From Haladaptatus paucihalophilus DX253 (GTDB lineage Archaea; Halobacteriota; Halobacteria; Halobacteriales; Haladaptataceae), in contig NZ_AQXI01000001.1 in the NCBI RefSeq assembly GCF_000376445.1, positions 2,877,734 through 2,941,733 on the forward strand: DNA of 64,000 nucleotides. The letters run 5' to 3'. The position numbers and the translations under genes were made by a program. This document shows, in pieces, positions 33,996 through 42,221 of the stretch; positions within the stretch are counted from its first letter, which is position 1, and each line of letters starts with the position of its first letter. The notes beneath the pieces were generated by a model. The model searched no databases. It saw only the letters and a list, made by a program, of their open reading frames with translations, and was not told the origin of the DNA.

Positions 33996-35014
33996 GGCGC
34001 ACCCCACGTGTCCGCCACGCCGTTGCCCGGTTCCTGCGGGACGCCGACCGCACCGTCCACGAGTCGCGTCCGGTCGGGACCCAAATCGCGGACCAACAGC
34101 GTTCCGGTCGCCAACCCGCAGGCGGGGCGGTCGGGAATCGCCGCCGCCGCGTGAACCGCCGCGGTTCGGGCCACAACGCCGTCGATGGTCGTCGTGACGA
34201 CCGGTGTGACGCCCGCATCTCGGGCGCGTTCGGCGACCTCGACGGCCCTGTCCGGGCCGCCGAGCACCATCGGCTTGCAGACGAGCACGTCGGCGGCGTC
34301 CGCCTCCAGAATCGCATCGACAGACGAATCGACGAGGGACTCGTCTACCGCGACGCCGACCGACCGACCGCGAAGCTCGGCCAATCCCTCGATGTCCGTC
34401 AACGAAAGGGGTTGTTCGACGTACGCGACCCCGAGGGTGTCGAGTTTGTGGAACGCTTCGCGCGCCTGTGTGCGCGACCAGCCGCCGTTCGCGTCTGCGC
34501 GGAGTTCCACCTCGGACCCGACCGAATCCCGTACCGCTCGGAGCCGAGCCACGTCGTCCGTCACCGACCGCGCGCCGATTTTCACCTTCACGCACTCGAA
34601 ACCCGCATCGACCGCCTCGTTCACCGCCGCCACCGTCTCGTCGCGGGGGGCGTCGCCGACGGTCGCGTTCGTCGGAACGGCTTCGACCCGCTCCGTCCCG
34701 CCGAGGTAGCGATACAGCGGCTCTTCCGCCCGCTTCGAGCGGAGGTCCGCCAGCGCGAGCGAGAGGCCGTGTCTGGCCGCCGGCGTCGCTTCGAGGCTGG
34801 AGAGCTCCGTTTCGGGGTCATCGACGTGTGCGATGGCCGCCCGACAGGCGGGGAGCGATTCCGTCCACCCCGAAAGGGGCGTCGCTTCGCCGATGCCCAC
34901 CTCGTCGCCGTCCTCGATGCGGACGAGGATGCCCTTCCGGTGCTCGATGGCCCCGTGAGCCGTGTCGAGCGGCGACGTCAACGGAAGCGAAAACTCGTGT
35001 GTCTCGACGTTCAT
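33992..35014 (-). CDS. menC: o-Succinylbenzoate synthase
   Basis: A 340-residue enolase-superfamily enzyme that dehydrates SHCHC to o-succinylbenzoate. The catalytic Lys pair is in CVKVKIGA. Metal ligands are in RADANGGW (Asp), VEQPL (Glu) and VAVDESL (Asp), and a second Lys in VCKPMVLGG. The N-domain PLTSPLDTAHGAIEHRKGIL is the capping domain. It overlaps menE downstream and menA upstream by 4 nt each (ATGA), so the three genes form one translationally coupled operon. Confidence 0.94.
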   Translation of the reverse strand: MNVETHEFSLPLTSPLDTAHGAIEHRKGILVRIEDGDEVGIGEATPLSGWTESLPACRAAIAHVDDPETELSSLEATPAARHGLSLALADLRSKRAEEPLYRYLGGTERVEAVPTNATVGDAPRDETVAAVNEAVDAGFECVKVKIGARSVTDDVARLRAVRDSVGSEVELRADANGGWSRTQAREAFHKLDTLGVAYVEQPLSLTDIEGLAELRGRSVGVAVDESLVDSSVDAILEADAADVLVCKPMVLGGPDRAVEVAERARDAGVTPVVTTTIDGVVARTAAVHAAAAIPDRPACGLATGTLLVRDLGPDRTRLVDGAVGVPQEPGNGVADTWGAP

Positions 35015-35952
35015 GCCACCATTCCGAGGGCGAAGCAGACCGAGTAGGCGGCCAGCAGCTTTCCGGTCTGTTCGAGGGCGGGGTTGAGGGCTTCCCCGGA
35101 CGTTTTCGTGAGGACCGTCCGTGCGACCATCGCGGCGTAGGGAATCGTCAGGAGCGGCAGGAGGACGCCGACCCCGAACGCCTCGGTCGTGGCGAAGTAG
35201 ACGGGAACGAGGTAGGCGAGTGCGAGCATGCCGACGTACTCGCCGCGACTCGCTCGATAGCCGATGAGCACCGCAAGCGTCCGCTTTCCGGCCTTCCGGT
35301 CGTTCTTCAAGTCGCGGATGTTGTTCACGACGAGGATGTTCGTCGAAATCGCCGCGACGGGGAGACTTGCGAGAAACGCGTGCATCGTGACGGTTCCCCC
35401 GGGGATTCCGATGGAAAACGGGGCGGCGAGAATCTGTGCGGCCTGTACGTAGAACGTCCCCATCACGGCGATGACGCCGAAGAAGACGAAGACGAACAGG
35501 TCGCCCAATCCGTTGGAACCGAGCGGGAACGGCCCGCCCGCGTAGGCGATACCGCTGACGACGCTGGCGAGACCGATGACGAGAATCGGGAGGCCGCCGA
35601 CGTAGACCAGGTAGACGCCGACGACGATGGCGAGCAGGAAGGTGCCGTACATCGCCTGCTTGACTTTGCTCGGGGAGATGAGCCCCGACTGAGTGACGCG
35701 GGTAAAACCCGTTCGTTCGTCGGTATCGACGCCCTTCACGGCGTCGTAGTAGTCGTTTGCGAAGTTCGTGCCGACTTGGATGAGCGCCGCGCCGACGAGC
35801 GCCGCGAGCGCAGGGAGGGGCGCAAACAGCCCCTCGTGGAGCGCGAAGCCGACGCCGACGATGACGGGCGCGGCGGCGGCCGGGAGCGTGTGTGGGCGGG
35901 CCGCCATCAGCCACGCTTTCCGTCGGGAGATTTCGGTGGCCGTATCGTTCAT
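35011..35952 (-). CDS. menA: 1,4-Dihydroxy-2-naphthoate polyprenyltransferase
   Basis: A 313-residue UbiA-family membrane prenyltransferase joining DHNA to a polyprenyl chain to give demethylmenaquinone. Two Asp-rich motifs are visible: NFANDYYDAVKGVDTDERTG (about 64-83) and NNIRDLKNDRKAGKRT (about 203-218), which bind Mg-diphosphate. About eight TM helices follow. A GCTATACACC box lies roughly 27-34 nt before the ATG, indicating the operon promoter. First gene of menA-menC-menE. Confidence 0.94.
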   Translation of the reverse strand: MNDTATEISRRKAWLMAARPHTLPAAAAPVIVGVGFALHEGLFAPLPALAALVGAALIQVGTNFANDYYDAVKGVDTDERTGFTRVTQSGLISPSKVKQAMYGTFLLAIVVGVYLVYVGGLPILVIGLASVVSGIAYAGGPFPLGSNGLGDLFVFVFFGVIAVMGTFYVQAAQILAAPFSIGIPGGTVTMHAFLASLPVAAISTNILVVNNIRDLKNDRKAGKRTLAVLIGYRASRGEYVGMLALAYLVPVYFATTEAFGVGVLLPLLTIPYAAMVARTVLTKTSGEALNPALEQTGKLLAAYSVCFALGMVA

Positions 35953-36058
35953 TATCGAGATAGTTCCCGCGAGAGGTGTATAGCATCTACGATTTCAGGA
36001 AACTCCGCCGGCGTTTTCGCTTACTGTCTCGGAGTCGAACTCGATACCGCGACGGTCG

Positions 36059-36121
36059 TTTAAGTGCTTCTCGTGACAAGCTGAAGCTATGGACGGTAAG
36101 GCGGTCGTTCTCTGGTACTCG
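36059..36121 (+). repeat. Promoter-like repeat, copy 1, with 32-codon mini-ORF
   Basis: TTTAAGTGCTTCTCGTGACA at 36059 is followed by ATGGACGGTAAGG at 36089, exactly 30 nt from first T to A of ATG. The mini-ORF runs 36089-36187 (32 residues, MDGKAVVLWYSSF...). The TTTAAG box and distance suit a leaderless haloarchaeal transcript. Confidence 0.7.
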
Positions 36122-36215
36122 TCGTTCGACAGCGGTAGCTCGGTTTTCGGTAGCGACCGCTCGGTTCGACGCTACATCTTCTCGTGATTCGTCGTCGGCG
36201 CTCCGCGGGACGCCA

Positions 36216-36278
36216 TTTAAGTGCTTCTCGTCACAAGGTGGGGATATGGACGGTACGAGGTCGTTTCTTCGGTGAACT
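36216..36278 (+). repeat. Promoter-like repeat, copy 2, with 9-codon mini-ORF
   Basis: TTTAAGTGCTTCTCGTCACA at 36216 precedes ATGGACGGTACG at 36246 by exactly 30 nt. The mini-ORF is 36246-36275 (MDGTRSFLR). Confidence 0.7.
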
Positions 36279-36326
36279 ATGGTCTTCCGTGAGCGGTGGG
36301 TATCCAAACACCATCTCGCACGTCCG

Positions 36327-36710
36327 TCAGTCGGCGGACGGAACGTAGCTATCCTGCTCGGACGCTTGCCCGTCGGTCGTTTCGGCCATCTCGACGCCGA
36401 TGGCTGCCGCCGCGAACGCGACGCCGAGGACGAGGAACCAGAGCGCGATGGTCAGTCTCTCCGATATCGGGAGGTCCATGTGGACGCCGAACTGTGACCC
36501 GCCCATAGCTACGACGACGAGCAGAGCACTCCACCGGTTACCCCCCGTCCGCCAGATGTCTTCCTGCCGGAGTATCAGCCACCCACCGAGCGCGTAGATG
36601 CCCCAGATGACCGCCGCCAACTGTACGTCCCAATACCCATCCGCGTACAGGACAGCGACGGGGAGAGACCCGAGAATGACTCCGGCGAGCGCGGCCGTTC
36701 GATTCTTCAT
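36327..36710 (-). CDS. Four-TM membrane protein of unknown function
   Basis: A 127-residue membrane protein with four hydrophobic segments (ALAGVILGSLPVAVLYADGY; AAVIWGIYALGGWLIL; ALLVVVAMGGSQFGVHM; LTIALWFLVLGVAFAAAAIG) and a polar acidic tail (TTDGQASEQDSYVPSAD). I do not recognise the family. ATG at 36710 is chosen because the upstream part of the frame is polar and unlike a membrane protein start. Promoter-like repeats on both sides point toward this gene and the RNA polymerase epsilon gene. Confidence 0.75.
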   Translation of the reverse strand: MKNRTAALAGVILGSLPVAVLYADGYWDVQLAAVIWGIYALGGWLILRQEDIWRTGGNRWSALLVVVAMGGSQFGVHMDLPISERLTIALWFLVLGVAFAAAAIGVEMAETTDGQASEQDSYVPSAD

Positions 36711-36838
36711 AGTTGTGCTACAATCACGCGTGGAAAGTATCTTTGCACCGGGAAGTGGTGCCGACATTTCACCGGATAGTGTCAACGGTCTCTCCCGAGG
36801 CACACCTTTGAACTATATCGACCGAGTAGTGGGACGCG

Positions 36839-37597
36839 ATGCGTCAAACTGACGGCGGTTCGCACGTCGTTCACTGGCAGTCCGACGACGGGCGGAGTGT
36901 GAGCGACGACACGCCACTGCAACTGAGCAGACGCCCGGGGGACGGGACGGTCCGACGGGCCGACCTTCAGCGCGACCAATCGGTTCGTCGCTGGGGTCCC
37001 GTCACGCCGAGCGCGACGGTTATCGGGCGGGCGGACTCGCCGGAATCGGATTTGAGCGAAAACGTCCGTCGGCTACACGAGGAGCGCCACTCCGCGATGG
37101 CGGGTCACAGCAGCCGGATGCACCAACTCGACAAACTCCGGGTCAGCCACGCGCTCTGTAACGACCTGTCGTTGACGCCGTGGCAGCGAGACTGCGTTAT
37201 CGGCATCATGAGCGAGTTGGATTTGACCGTCTTCGGGAGCCAGCGGGCCATCCCGAAGGTCGCGCTGGTCGTCATTCGTCACGTGGTAGACCGGGAGCGC
37301 GAACACTACCTCGGGTTGCACGACGACCGGTGGATTCGCCAGCAGCCCCCAGAACGACTGACGGAGCTCTACGAGTCGTTCCAGTCGCTCACCGACGAGG
37401 AGCAGTTCACCGAACTCACGACGAAACACGGACTGGACATCACGAGTTTGAATCGGCTTCGGCGGGTCCTCAAACACCAAATCGAGGAGCAGGACTTGGA
37501 GTTCGCCGTCCACGGGCGAAACCCGCACCGCGACCCGAACCTCCCGAGTTTGACGGACCGGTGGGGAGACGACGAACGTCGAGAGAAGAGGGCGTAA
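36839..37597 (+). CDS. rpoeps: Haloarchaeal RNA polymerase epsilon-type subunit
   Basis: A 252-residue protein matching the haloarchaeal protein annotated as RNA polymerase subunit epsilon. The matching core is RWGPVTPSATVIGRA (about 51-65), LHEERHSAMAG, DKLRVSHALCNDLSLTPWQR, LTVFGSQRAIPKVALVVIRH and SLNRLRRVLKHQIE. The N-terminal 50 residues are polar and variable. The exact role with the polymerase is not established. The gene diverges from the membrane gene at 36710 and is flanked on both sides by the five-copy repeat set. Confidence 0.85.
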   Translation: MRQTDGGSHVVHWQSDDGRSVSDDTPLQLSRRPGDGTVRRADLQRDQSVRRWGPVTPSATVIGRADSPESDLSENVRRLHEERHSAMAGHSSRMHQLDKLRVSHALCNDLSLTPWQRDCVIGIMSELDLTVFGSQRAIPKVALVVIRHVVDREREHYLGLHDDRWIRQQPPERLTELYESFQSLTDEEQFTELTTKHGLDITSLNRLRRVLKHQIEEQDLEFAVHGRNPHRDPNLPSLTDRWGDDERREKRA

Positions 37598-37641
37598 CGT
37601 GGATACGTTGCCGACTGTCGTCACTGTCGCTCTGGAATGAG

Positions 37642-37704
37642 AGTGTACGGTAGAACCGGCCTCGTTCCGTCCATAGCTTCACCTTATCACGTGAACTACT
37701 TAAA
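37642..37704 (-). repeat. Promoter-like repeat, copy 3, with 17-codon mini-ORF
   Basis: Reverse strand TTTAAGTAGTTCACGTGATA from 37704; ATGGACGGAACG begins at 37674, 30 nt later. The mini-ORF runs 37674-37621 (17 residues). Confidence 0.7.
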
Positions 37705-37788
37705 GGAAACAGCGGAGTGCGGGGGCTCCGGCCGGAGTTGCAGGAGGCGGAGTTACAGGAGACGAAGGGAGCAGTCGCTCCCGAGCGG

Positions 37789-37851
37789 TGAGTGCCGTAG
37801 AATCCTCGTCGAACCGTCCATATCTCTACTTTGTGACGAGAATCTCTTAAA
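37789..37851 (-). repeat. Promoter-like repeat, copy 4, with 22-codon mini-ORF
   Basis: Reverse strand TTTAAGAGATTCTCGTCACA from 37851; ATGGACGGTTCG begins at 37821, 30 nt later. The mini-ORF runs 37821-37753 (22 residues). Confidence 0.7.
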
Positions 37852-37923
37852 GAGAGCAGGGCTTCCCACGGTTTTCGAAAAACCTCAGTGTACGTGAGAA
37901 GCCATCGGCTACGAAGCAGACTG

Positions 37924-37986
37924 GTACCCGAAGAATCCGACCGTCTTACCGTCCATAGCTTCACCTTATCACGAGAACCACTTAAA
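37924..37986 (-). repeat. Promoter-like repeat, copy 5, with 15-codon mini-ORF
   Basis: Reverse strand TTTAAGTGGTTCTCGTGATA from 37986; ATGGACGGTAAG begins at 37956, 30 nt later. The mini-ORF runs 37956-37909 (15 residues). Confidence 0.7.
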
Positions 37987-38032
37987 GCGAATCCGACCGA
38001 TCCCGGTGAACCCGCGAACGGACTCTAACGGT

Positions 38033-38428
38033 CTACCGGCGTCGAATATCGACGTACAGCAGGGCGGTCGTCAGCAGGAATCCGAGGGCGAGAATCGGGA
38101 AGACGGGATCGAACGAGGTGCCGCAGTTCGATGCGGTCGCATCCGCACAGTAGCCCGTCGGCCGCATGCCGAACAGCATCACGAGAGCCCCGACCACGAC
38201 GCCGAGCGCCGCGACGCGACGCGTCCAATCGTCCATGAGGACGCTCCGCGCGAGTTGCACGAGGAAAATCCCGCCCAGAAAGTAGACCATTACCGGAATC
38301 GAAAGCGGTGGCTTCGCGAACGCGAATTCGGTCCAGAACCACATCGAAACGACGACGAGGAACACCGAAATGCCCGTTGCCGCCATACCCGGTAGCAGGG
38401 TGTTGTTTCCATCGACTGTATCAGTCAT
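38033..38428 (-). CDS. Four-TM membrane protein of unknown function
   Basis: A 131-residue membrane protein with about four hydrophobic helices (GISVFLVVVSMWFWTEFAFA; IPVMVYFLGGIFLVQLA; VAALGVVVGALVMLFGM; VFPILALGFLLTTALLYVDI). A CADATASNCG pair in the loop before the last helix could form a disulfide outside the cell. ATG at 38428 begins MTDTVDGNN; the frame upstream to 38560 is not membrane-like. The family is not recognised. Confidence 0.75.
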   Translation of the reverse strand: MTDTVDGNNTLLPGMAATGISVFLVVVSMWFWTEFAFAKPPLSIPVMVYFLGGIFLVQLARSVLMDDWTRRVAALGVVVGALVMLFGMRPTGYCADATASNCGTSFDPVFPILALGFLLTTALLYVDIRRR

Positions 38429-38560
38429 GTTCGTTTTTCGTGTTGTTCCAGAAGAATATAATGCCTCTGTAGGGTGAAACGGTCGATTGACCTTCCGCAG
38501 AACGACTTTCCCGCCGCTTCGAAGTTCCTCTCCACGAACACCAGGCGGTCGGTCACTCAC

Positions 38561-38782
38561 CGCGAGCGAGGAGCGTAGTGACGAGCGAGCGGGCCGACGA
38601 CCGAGCGGAGTTCTCGTGAGCGAAGCGAACGAGAGTACGGAAGACGCTTTGCGTCTTCCGGAGCAACGCGAAGCGAGGGAGGAGTGCTTTTGGTCCAGCT
38701 TTTACAGGGAACCAACAAGAGCGATGGCGAACGCCATCGCTCTTGTTTGTGACCGTCGTAAAAGGTGGGTGGTAAAAGGTGC
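38561..38782. repeat. Composite hairpin module downstream of menB
   Basis: It has the same order of parts as at 18421-18561: a GAGCGAGCGGGCCG tract (about 38583), a triloop hairpin CGGAAGACGC-TTT-GCGTCTTCCG (38638-38660), the 18-nt motif GCTTTTGGTCCAGCTTTT (38686-38703), and a perfect 16-bp hairpin AACAAGAGCGATGGCG / CGCCATCGCTCTTGTT (38714-38747). It ends about 35 bp from the menB stop, so it may serve as menB 3-prime end. Confidence 0.65.
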
Positions 38783-39679
38783 TTAGTAATGCCACGGATA
38801 GTCCGAGAAGTCCGGGTCGCGCTTTTCCACGAACGCGTCCCGTCCCTCCTGCGCTTCGTCGGTCATGTACGCGAGGCGGGTCGCTTCCCCGGCGAACACC
38901 TGCTGTCCGACGAGGCCGTCGTCTTCGAGGTTGAAGGCGTACTTCAGCATGCGAATCGCGGTCGGACTCTTGCCGTTGATTTCCTCGGCCCAGTCCAGTG
39001 CCACCTCCTCCAGTTCCTCGTGCGGAACCGATTCGTTCACCATGCCCATCTCCTCGGCTTCCTCGGCGGAGTAGGTCTTGCCGACGAAGAATATCTCGCG
39101 GGCTTTCTTCTGGCCGACCTGCCGCGCGAGGTAGGCGGAGCCGAACCCGCCGTCGAAACTCGCCACGTCGGGGTCGGTCTGAAGGAACTTCGCGTGCTCC
39201 GCGGACGCGAGGGTCATGTCGCAGACGACGTGGAGGCTGTGACCGCCGCCGACGGCCCATCCCGGAACGACGCAGATGACGGGTTTCGGGATGTGACGGA
39301 TGAGCCGCTGGACTTCGAGGATGTGCAGGCGGCCCGCCTCGGAGGCGTCCTCGCTATCGGCGTCCTCTCCCTGATATTCGTATCCCTCTCCTCCGCGCAC
39401 GCGCTGGTCGCCGCCGGAGCAGAACGCCCAGCCGTCGTCTTTCGGCGACGGCCCGTTGCCGGTGAGGAGGACGCAGCCGACGTCCGACTGGCGTTTGGCG
39501 TGGTCCAACGCGCGATACAGTTCGTCCACCGTACCGGGGCGGAAGGCGTTTCGAACCTCCGGGCGGTCGAACGCGATGCGGACCGTTCCCTGGTCTTTGG
39601 CCCGGTGGTACGTGATATCGCGGAAATCGAAGTCGGAAATCTCCTCCCAACGCTCGGCGTCGAAGAGTTCTGATACCAT
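38783..39679 (-). CDS. menB: 1,4-Dihydroxy-2-naphthoyl-CoA synthase
   Basis: A 298-residue crotonase-fold enzyme that closes the naphthoate ring of menaquinone (OSB-CoA to DHNA-CoA). Family stretches are KDQGTVRIAFDRPEVRNAFR (about 29-48), the oxyanion-hole FCSGGDQRVRG, VVPGWAVGGGHSLHVVCDMT and the catalytic region FDGGFGSAYLARQVG. The ending DFSDYPWHY matches MenB. A CCTATTAGACC box 24-33 nt upstream suggests its own promoter. It is separated from menACE by about 2.8 kb of repeat-rich sequence and unrelated genes. Confidence 0.95.
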   Translation of the reverse strand: MVSELFDAERWEEISDFDFRDITYHRAKDQGTVRIAFDRPEVRNAFRPGTVDELYRALDHAKRQSDVGCVLLTGNGPSPKDDGWAFCSGGDQRVRGGEGYEYQGEDADSEDASEAGRLHILEVQRLIRHIPKPVICVVPGWAVGGGHSLHVVCDMTLASAEHAKFLQTDPDVASFDGGFGSAYLARQVGQKKAREIFFVGKTYSAEEAEEMGMVNESVPHEELEEVALDWAEEINGKSPTAIRMLKYAFNLEDDGLVGQQVFAGEATRLAYMTDEAQEGRDAFVEKRDPDFSDYPWHY

Positions 39680-39835
39680 ACTCGAAACTGGCGGCGGGGC
39701 GGTCTAATAGGTTCCCGTCCGCTCTCGGTCGTTCGCCGGTCCTCGTTCGTTCGCTTGGTCGTCCGAAGTCCCGTGACCCGGCAAACCGCGGGGGGACTGC
39801 GAAGCTACTTGCCGCGCGAAAACGACGACGGATAC

Positions 39836-40993
39836 ATGAAGACATCCGCACGGGCAGACGCCTTCGAGCGGTCGGGCATCCGCGTGATGTTCGAACTCGC
39901 CGAGGAGCGAGGCGGTGACCTCGTTCGACTGGAGGTCGGCGAACCGGACTTCGACACCCCCGAACACGTCATCGACGCGGCGGCGGACGCCGCCCGCGAC
40001 GGCGCGACGCACTACACCTCCGGGGCCGGAATCCCCGAACTCCGCGAAGCGATAGCCGAGCGAATGGCAACCGAGACGAACGTTCCCGTCTCGCCCGAAG
40101 AAGTGACGGTTACGAACGGTGGGATGGAGGCGCTATCGTTGGCGCTGTCCGCCATCGCGGACCCGGACGAGGAAGTCATCATCCCGACGCCCGCGTGGCC
40201 GAACTACCGGAATCAGGTTATCCTCGCCGGTGCGGAACCAGTCGAAGTGCCGCTGGCCGAGGAAAGCGGGTTCGACCTCGACCCGGAGCGCGTTATCGAG
40301 AACTTGAACGAGAACACCGCCGCCATCATCCTGACCACGCCGTCGAATCCAACGGGACGGATTTACGACGAGGACGCCGTGAAGACGGTCGTCGAAGCCG
40401 CCGCCGACCACGACGCCTACGTCATCGCAGACGAGGTGTACGCGCGGTTGACGTACGACGACGACTATCGACGCATCACGTCGTACACCGATTACGAGGG
40501 CGTACTGACGGTCGATTCCTGCTCGAAAACGTACGCCATGACGGGGTGGCGAATGGGGTGGCTCGTCGGACCTGAACCCGTCGTCGAAGCCGCCACGAGC
40601 CTCGGGGAGAGTACGACCGCCTGTCCGTCGAGCGTCGGCCAGCAGGCCGCGCTCGCGGCGATAACCGGCACACAGGAACCTGTTCGCGAGATGCACGACG
40701 CGTTCCGCGAGCGCCGTGATTACCTGACCGAGCGCGTCGCTCAGATTCCGCACATCTCTTGTCCGCGTCCCGAGGGTGCGTTCTACGCCTTCCTCGACGT
40801 GAGCGAATTGGACGGGTCGAGTTTCGACGTCGCGGAACGCCTGCTGTCCGATTACGGCGTCGTCACCGCGCCCGGCGGCGCGTTCAGCGATGCTGGCGAG
40901 GGCTATCTCAGACTGAGTTTCGCCAACAGCCTCGACCGAATCGAACTCGGGCTCGACAGAATAGAACGGTTGGTTCGAGACGAATTCGAATAA
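39836..40993 (+). CDS. Class I/II PLP-dependent aminotransferase
   Basis: A 385-residue fold-type I aminotransferase. The PLP Schiff-base Lys is K231 in SCSKTYAMTGWRMGW. NPTGRIYDED and IADEVYARLTYDD supply Asn and Asp/Tyr contacts, and LRLSFANSLDRIELGLDRI the substrate-carboxylate Arg. It is close to archaeal aspartate/aromatic aminotransferases (AspC family 1-gamma). The frame opens at 39755, but MKTSARADAFERSGIRVMF at 39836 is the conserved start. Confidence 0.92.
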   Translation: MKTSARADAFERSGIRVMFELAEERGGDLVRLEVGEPDFDTPEHVIDAAADAARDGATHYTSGAGIPELREAIAERMATETNVPVSPEEVTVTNGGMEALSLALSAIADPDEEVIIPTPAWPNYRNQVILAGAEPVEVPLAEESGFDLDPERVIENLNENTAAIILTTPSNPTGRIYDEDAVKTVVEAAADHDAYVIADEVYARLTYDDDYRRITSYTDYEGVLTVDSCSKTYAMTGWRMGWLVGPEPVVEAATSLGESTTACPSSVGQQAALAAITGTQEPVREMHDAFRERRDYLTERVAQIPHISCPRPEGAFYAFLDVSELDGSSFDVAERLLSDYGVVTAPGGAFSDAGEGYLRLSFANSLDRIELGLDRIERLVRDEFE

Positions 40994-41011
40994 TCCCTAA
41001 TCTCCGAAAAG

Positions 41012-42088
41012 TCAGAACAGGTCGTCTATCTCGTCGTTGTGGAACATCTCGGCGGGGTCTTCCTCGCGCGTTTCCTGCTTGTTCGCTTCCTTCGCGCGCT
41101 CCATGAACTCCTGCATGCGCGGCGAACGTTCGACGCCGCCGAGGAGGACGAGCGAGGCGAGTCGTTCGCTGTCGAGCGGGAAGTCCCCGCCGCGAACCTG
41201 CAGACTGCCGGTTTCGCCTTCGAGCCATCGCCGGGCCTTTTCGACACCCTTCCGCGGAATCCTGTCGGCGTCGCCCGCGACGACCAACAGCGCGGAATCC
41301 GCATCCGTCGCCTTCGGCATGCTGAGGTTGCTCAGAACCGCTTGCCGGGTGTTGCTCGTCACGGTGTTGATGTTCTCGCCGCTGTCCTCGCTGGCACCGG
41401 CGCTGGCGTAGCCGAGCGCCGCGACGCCGCCCGAGCGAAGCGTGTTGATGACTTCGCTCGAATCCACGACGCTTTCGCCGACGCCTTCGACCGCCTCGCC
41501 GGACGCGAGAAGCAGGCCGACGCGCTGGGCTATCTGCTGGTTGATGTTCTCGAACGCCTCGCCGACGCTCTGGCCCGTCTCGTGCCACGCGTCGTTGTCG
41601 ATGAGGAGGGTCGCGTCGGCCTCGCGGATGACGGTCTTCAGCGAGCGTCCCGCGTTGGCTTGGTACATCGCCCCTTCGCCTTGCCCGGGGAGGACGCCGA
41701 GCGCGTAGACGGGTATTTCGTAGATTCGCTGGAGTTCGTGGATGAGGACCGGCGCGCCGCCGCTTCCGGTTCCGCCGCCGAGTCCCGCGACAACGAAGAG
41801 GGCGTCGGCCCTCGCGGTGATGCGGCCGTCGAGGGCGTTCATCACTTCACCGGCGTCGTCTTGCATCACTTCCGCGCCGAGTTCGTTATCTCCGCCGACC
41901 CCGTGGCCCTTCACTCGGTCTTGGCCGACGAGGACGGTATCGAGGTCGAGCGATTGCAGGTCGGTTTTCGCGGAGTTGATAGCCAACGCGCCTTGAACCG
42001 CGTTGAAATCCATGTTCGCGTCGAATTCTACCAGTCTCTGAGTGAGTTTTCCTCCCGCTTGACCCACCCCAATCAGGACGACTTTCAT
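41012..42088 (-). CDS. cetZ: CetZ-type tubulin/FtsZ family protein
   Basis: A 358-residue tubulin-superfamily GTPase of the haloarchaeal CetZ group, which affects cell shape and motility. Motifs: VVLIGVGQAGGKL at the N-terminus, the G-box GLGGGTGSGG (about 102-111), and the T7-type region SSEVINTLRSGG. The C-terminus is acidic (EMFHNDEIDDLF). Which CetZ paralogue this is cannot be assigned. ATG at 42088 is preferred over the frame start 42169, whose codons include Cys/Phe-rich non-coding-like sequence. It diverges from the coiled-coil gene of the secretion cluster. Confidence 0.9.
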   Translation of the reverse strand: MKVVLIGVGQAGGKLTQRLVEFDANMDFNAVQGALAINSAKTDLQSLDLDTVLVGQDRVKGHGVGGDNELGAEVMQDDAGEVMNALDGRITARADALFVVAGLGGGTGSGGAPVLIHELQRIYEIPVYALGVLPGQGEGAMYQANAGRSLKTVIREADATLLIDNDAWHETGQSVGEAFENINQQIAQRVGLLLASGEAVEGVGESVVDSSEVINTLRSGGVAALGYASAGASEDSGENINTVTSNTRQAVLSNLSMPKATDADSALLVVAGDADRIPRKGVEKARRWLEGETGSLQVRGGDFPLDSERLASLVLLGGVERSPRMQEFMERAKEANKQETREEDPAEMFHNDEIDDLF

Positions 42089-42191
42089 GGGCGATGGAAC
42101 TGATTCACGACATATGAATTTTCCGACGTAATACGGCGTAAATATCGAGAAACAAAGGAAAAGAAACACCTCTTTCTCGGTCTACGAAGCC

Positions 42192-42198
42192 TTAAATA
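42192..42198 (+). promoter_or_regulatory. TATA box of the secretion-like operon
   Basis: TTAAATA lies 24-30 nt before the ATG at 42222, so the first gene of the cluster is leaderless. Confidence 0.6.
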
Positions 42199-42221
42199 GG
42201 AAAACGCGCCCAACACCGACG

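Larger units (their letters stand above)
35953..36326. other. Intergenic region with two rightward promoter-like repeats
   Basis: Between menA and the minus-strand membrane gene lie copies 1 and 2 of the 63-bp repeat (36059 and 36216). Otherwise only the menA promoter is seen. No ORF above about 30 residues is supported. Confidence 0.6.
37598..38032. other. Intergenic region with three leftward promoter-like repeats
   Basis: This 435-bp stretch holds copies 3-5 of the repeat. Between copies 3 and 4 are GGGGGCTCCGGCCGGAGTTG and the hairpin GGAGC-AGTC-GCTCC; near 37872 is GGTTTT-CGA-AAAACC. A minus-strand frame (37470-37964) is open through all three copies but continues into antisense of the epsilon gene. 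Confidence 0.6.

Noticed and set aside
37470-37964. 164-codon minus-strand frame through repeat copies 3-5
   Set aside because: It continues into antisense of the epsilon gene and its residues outside the repeats look random. Kept only as the alternative reading in the repeat finding.
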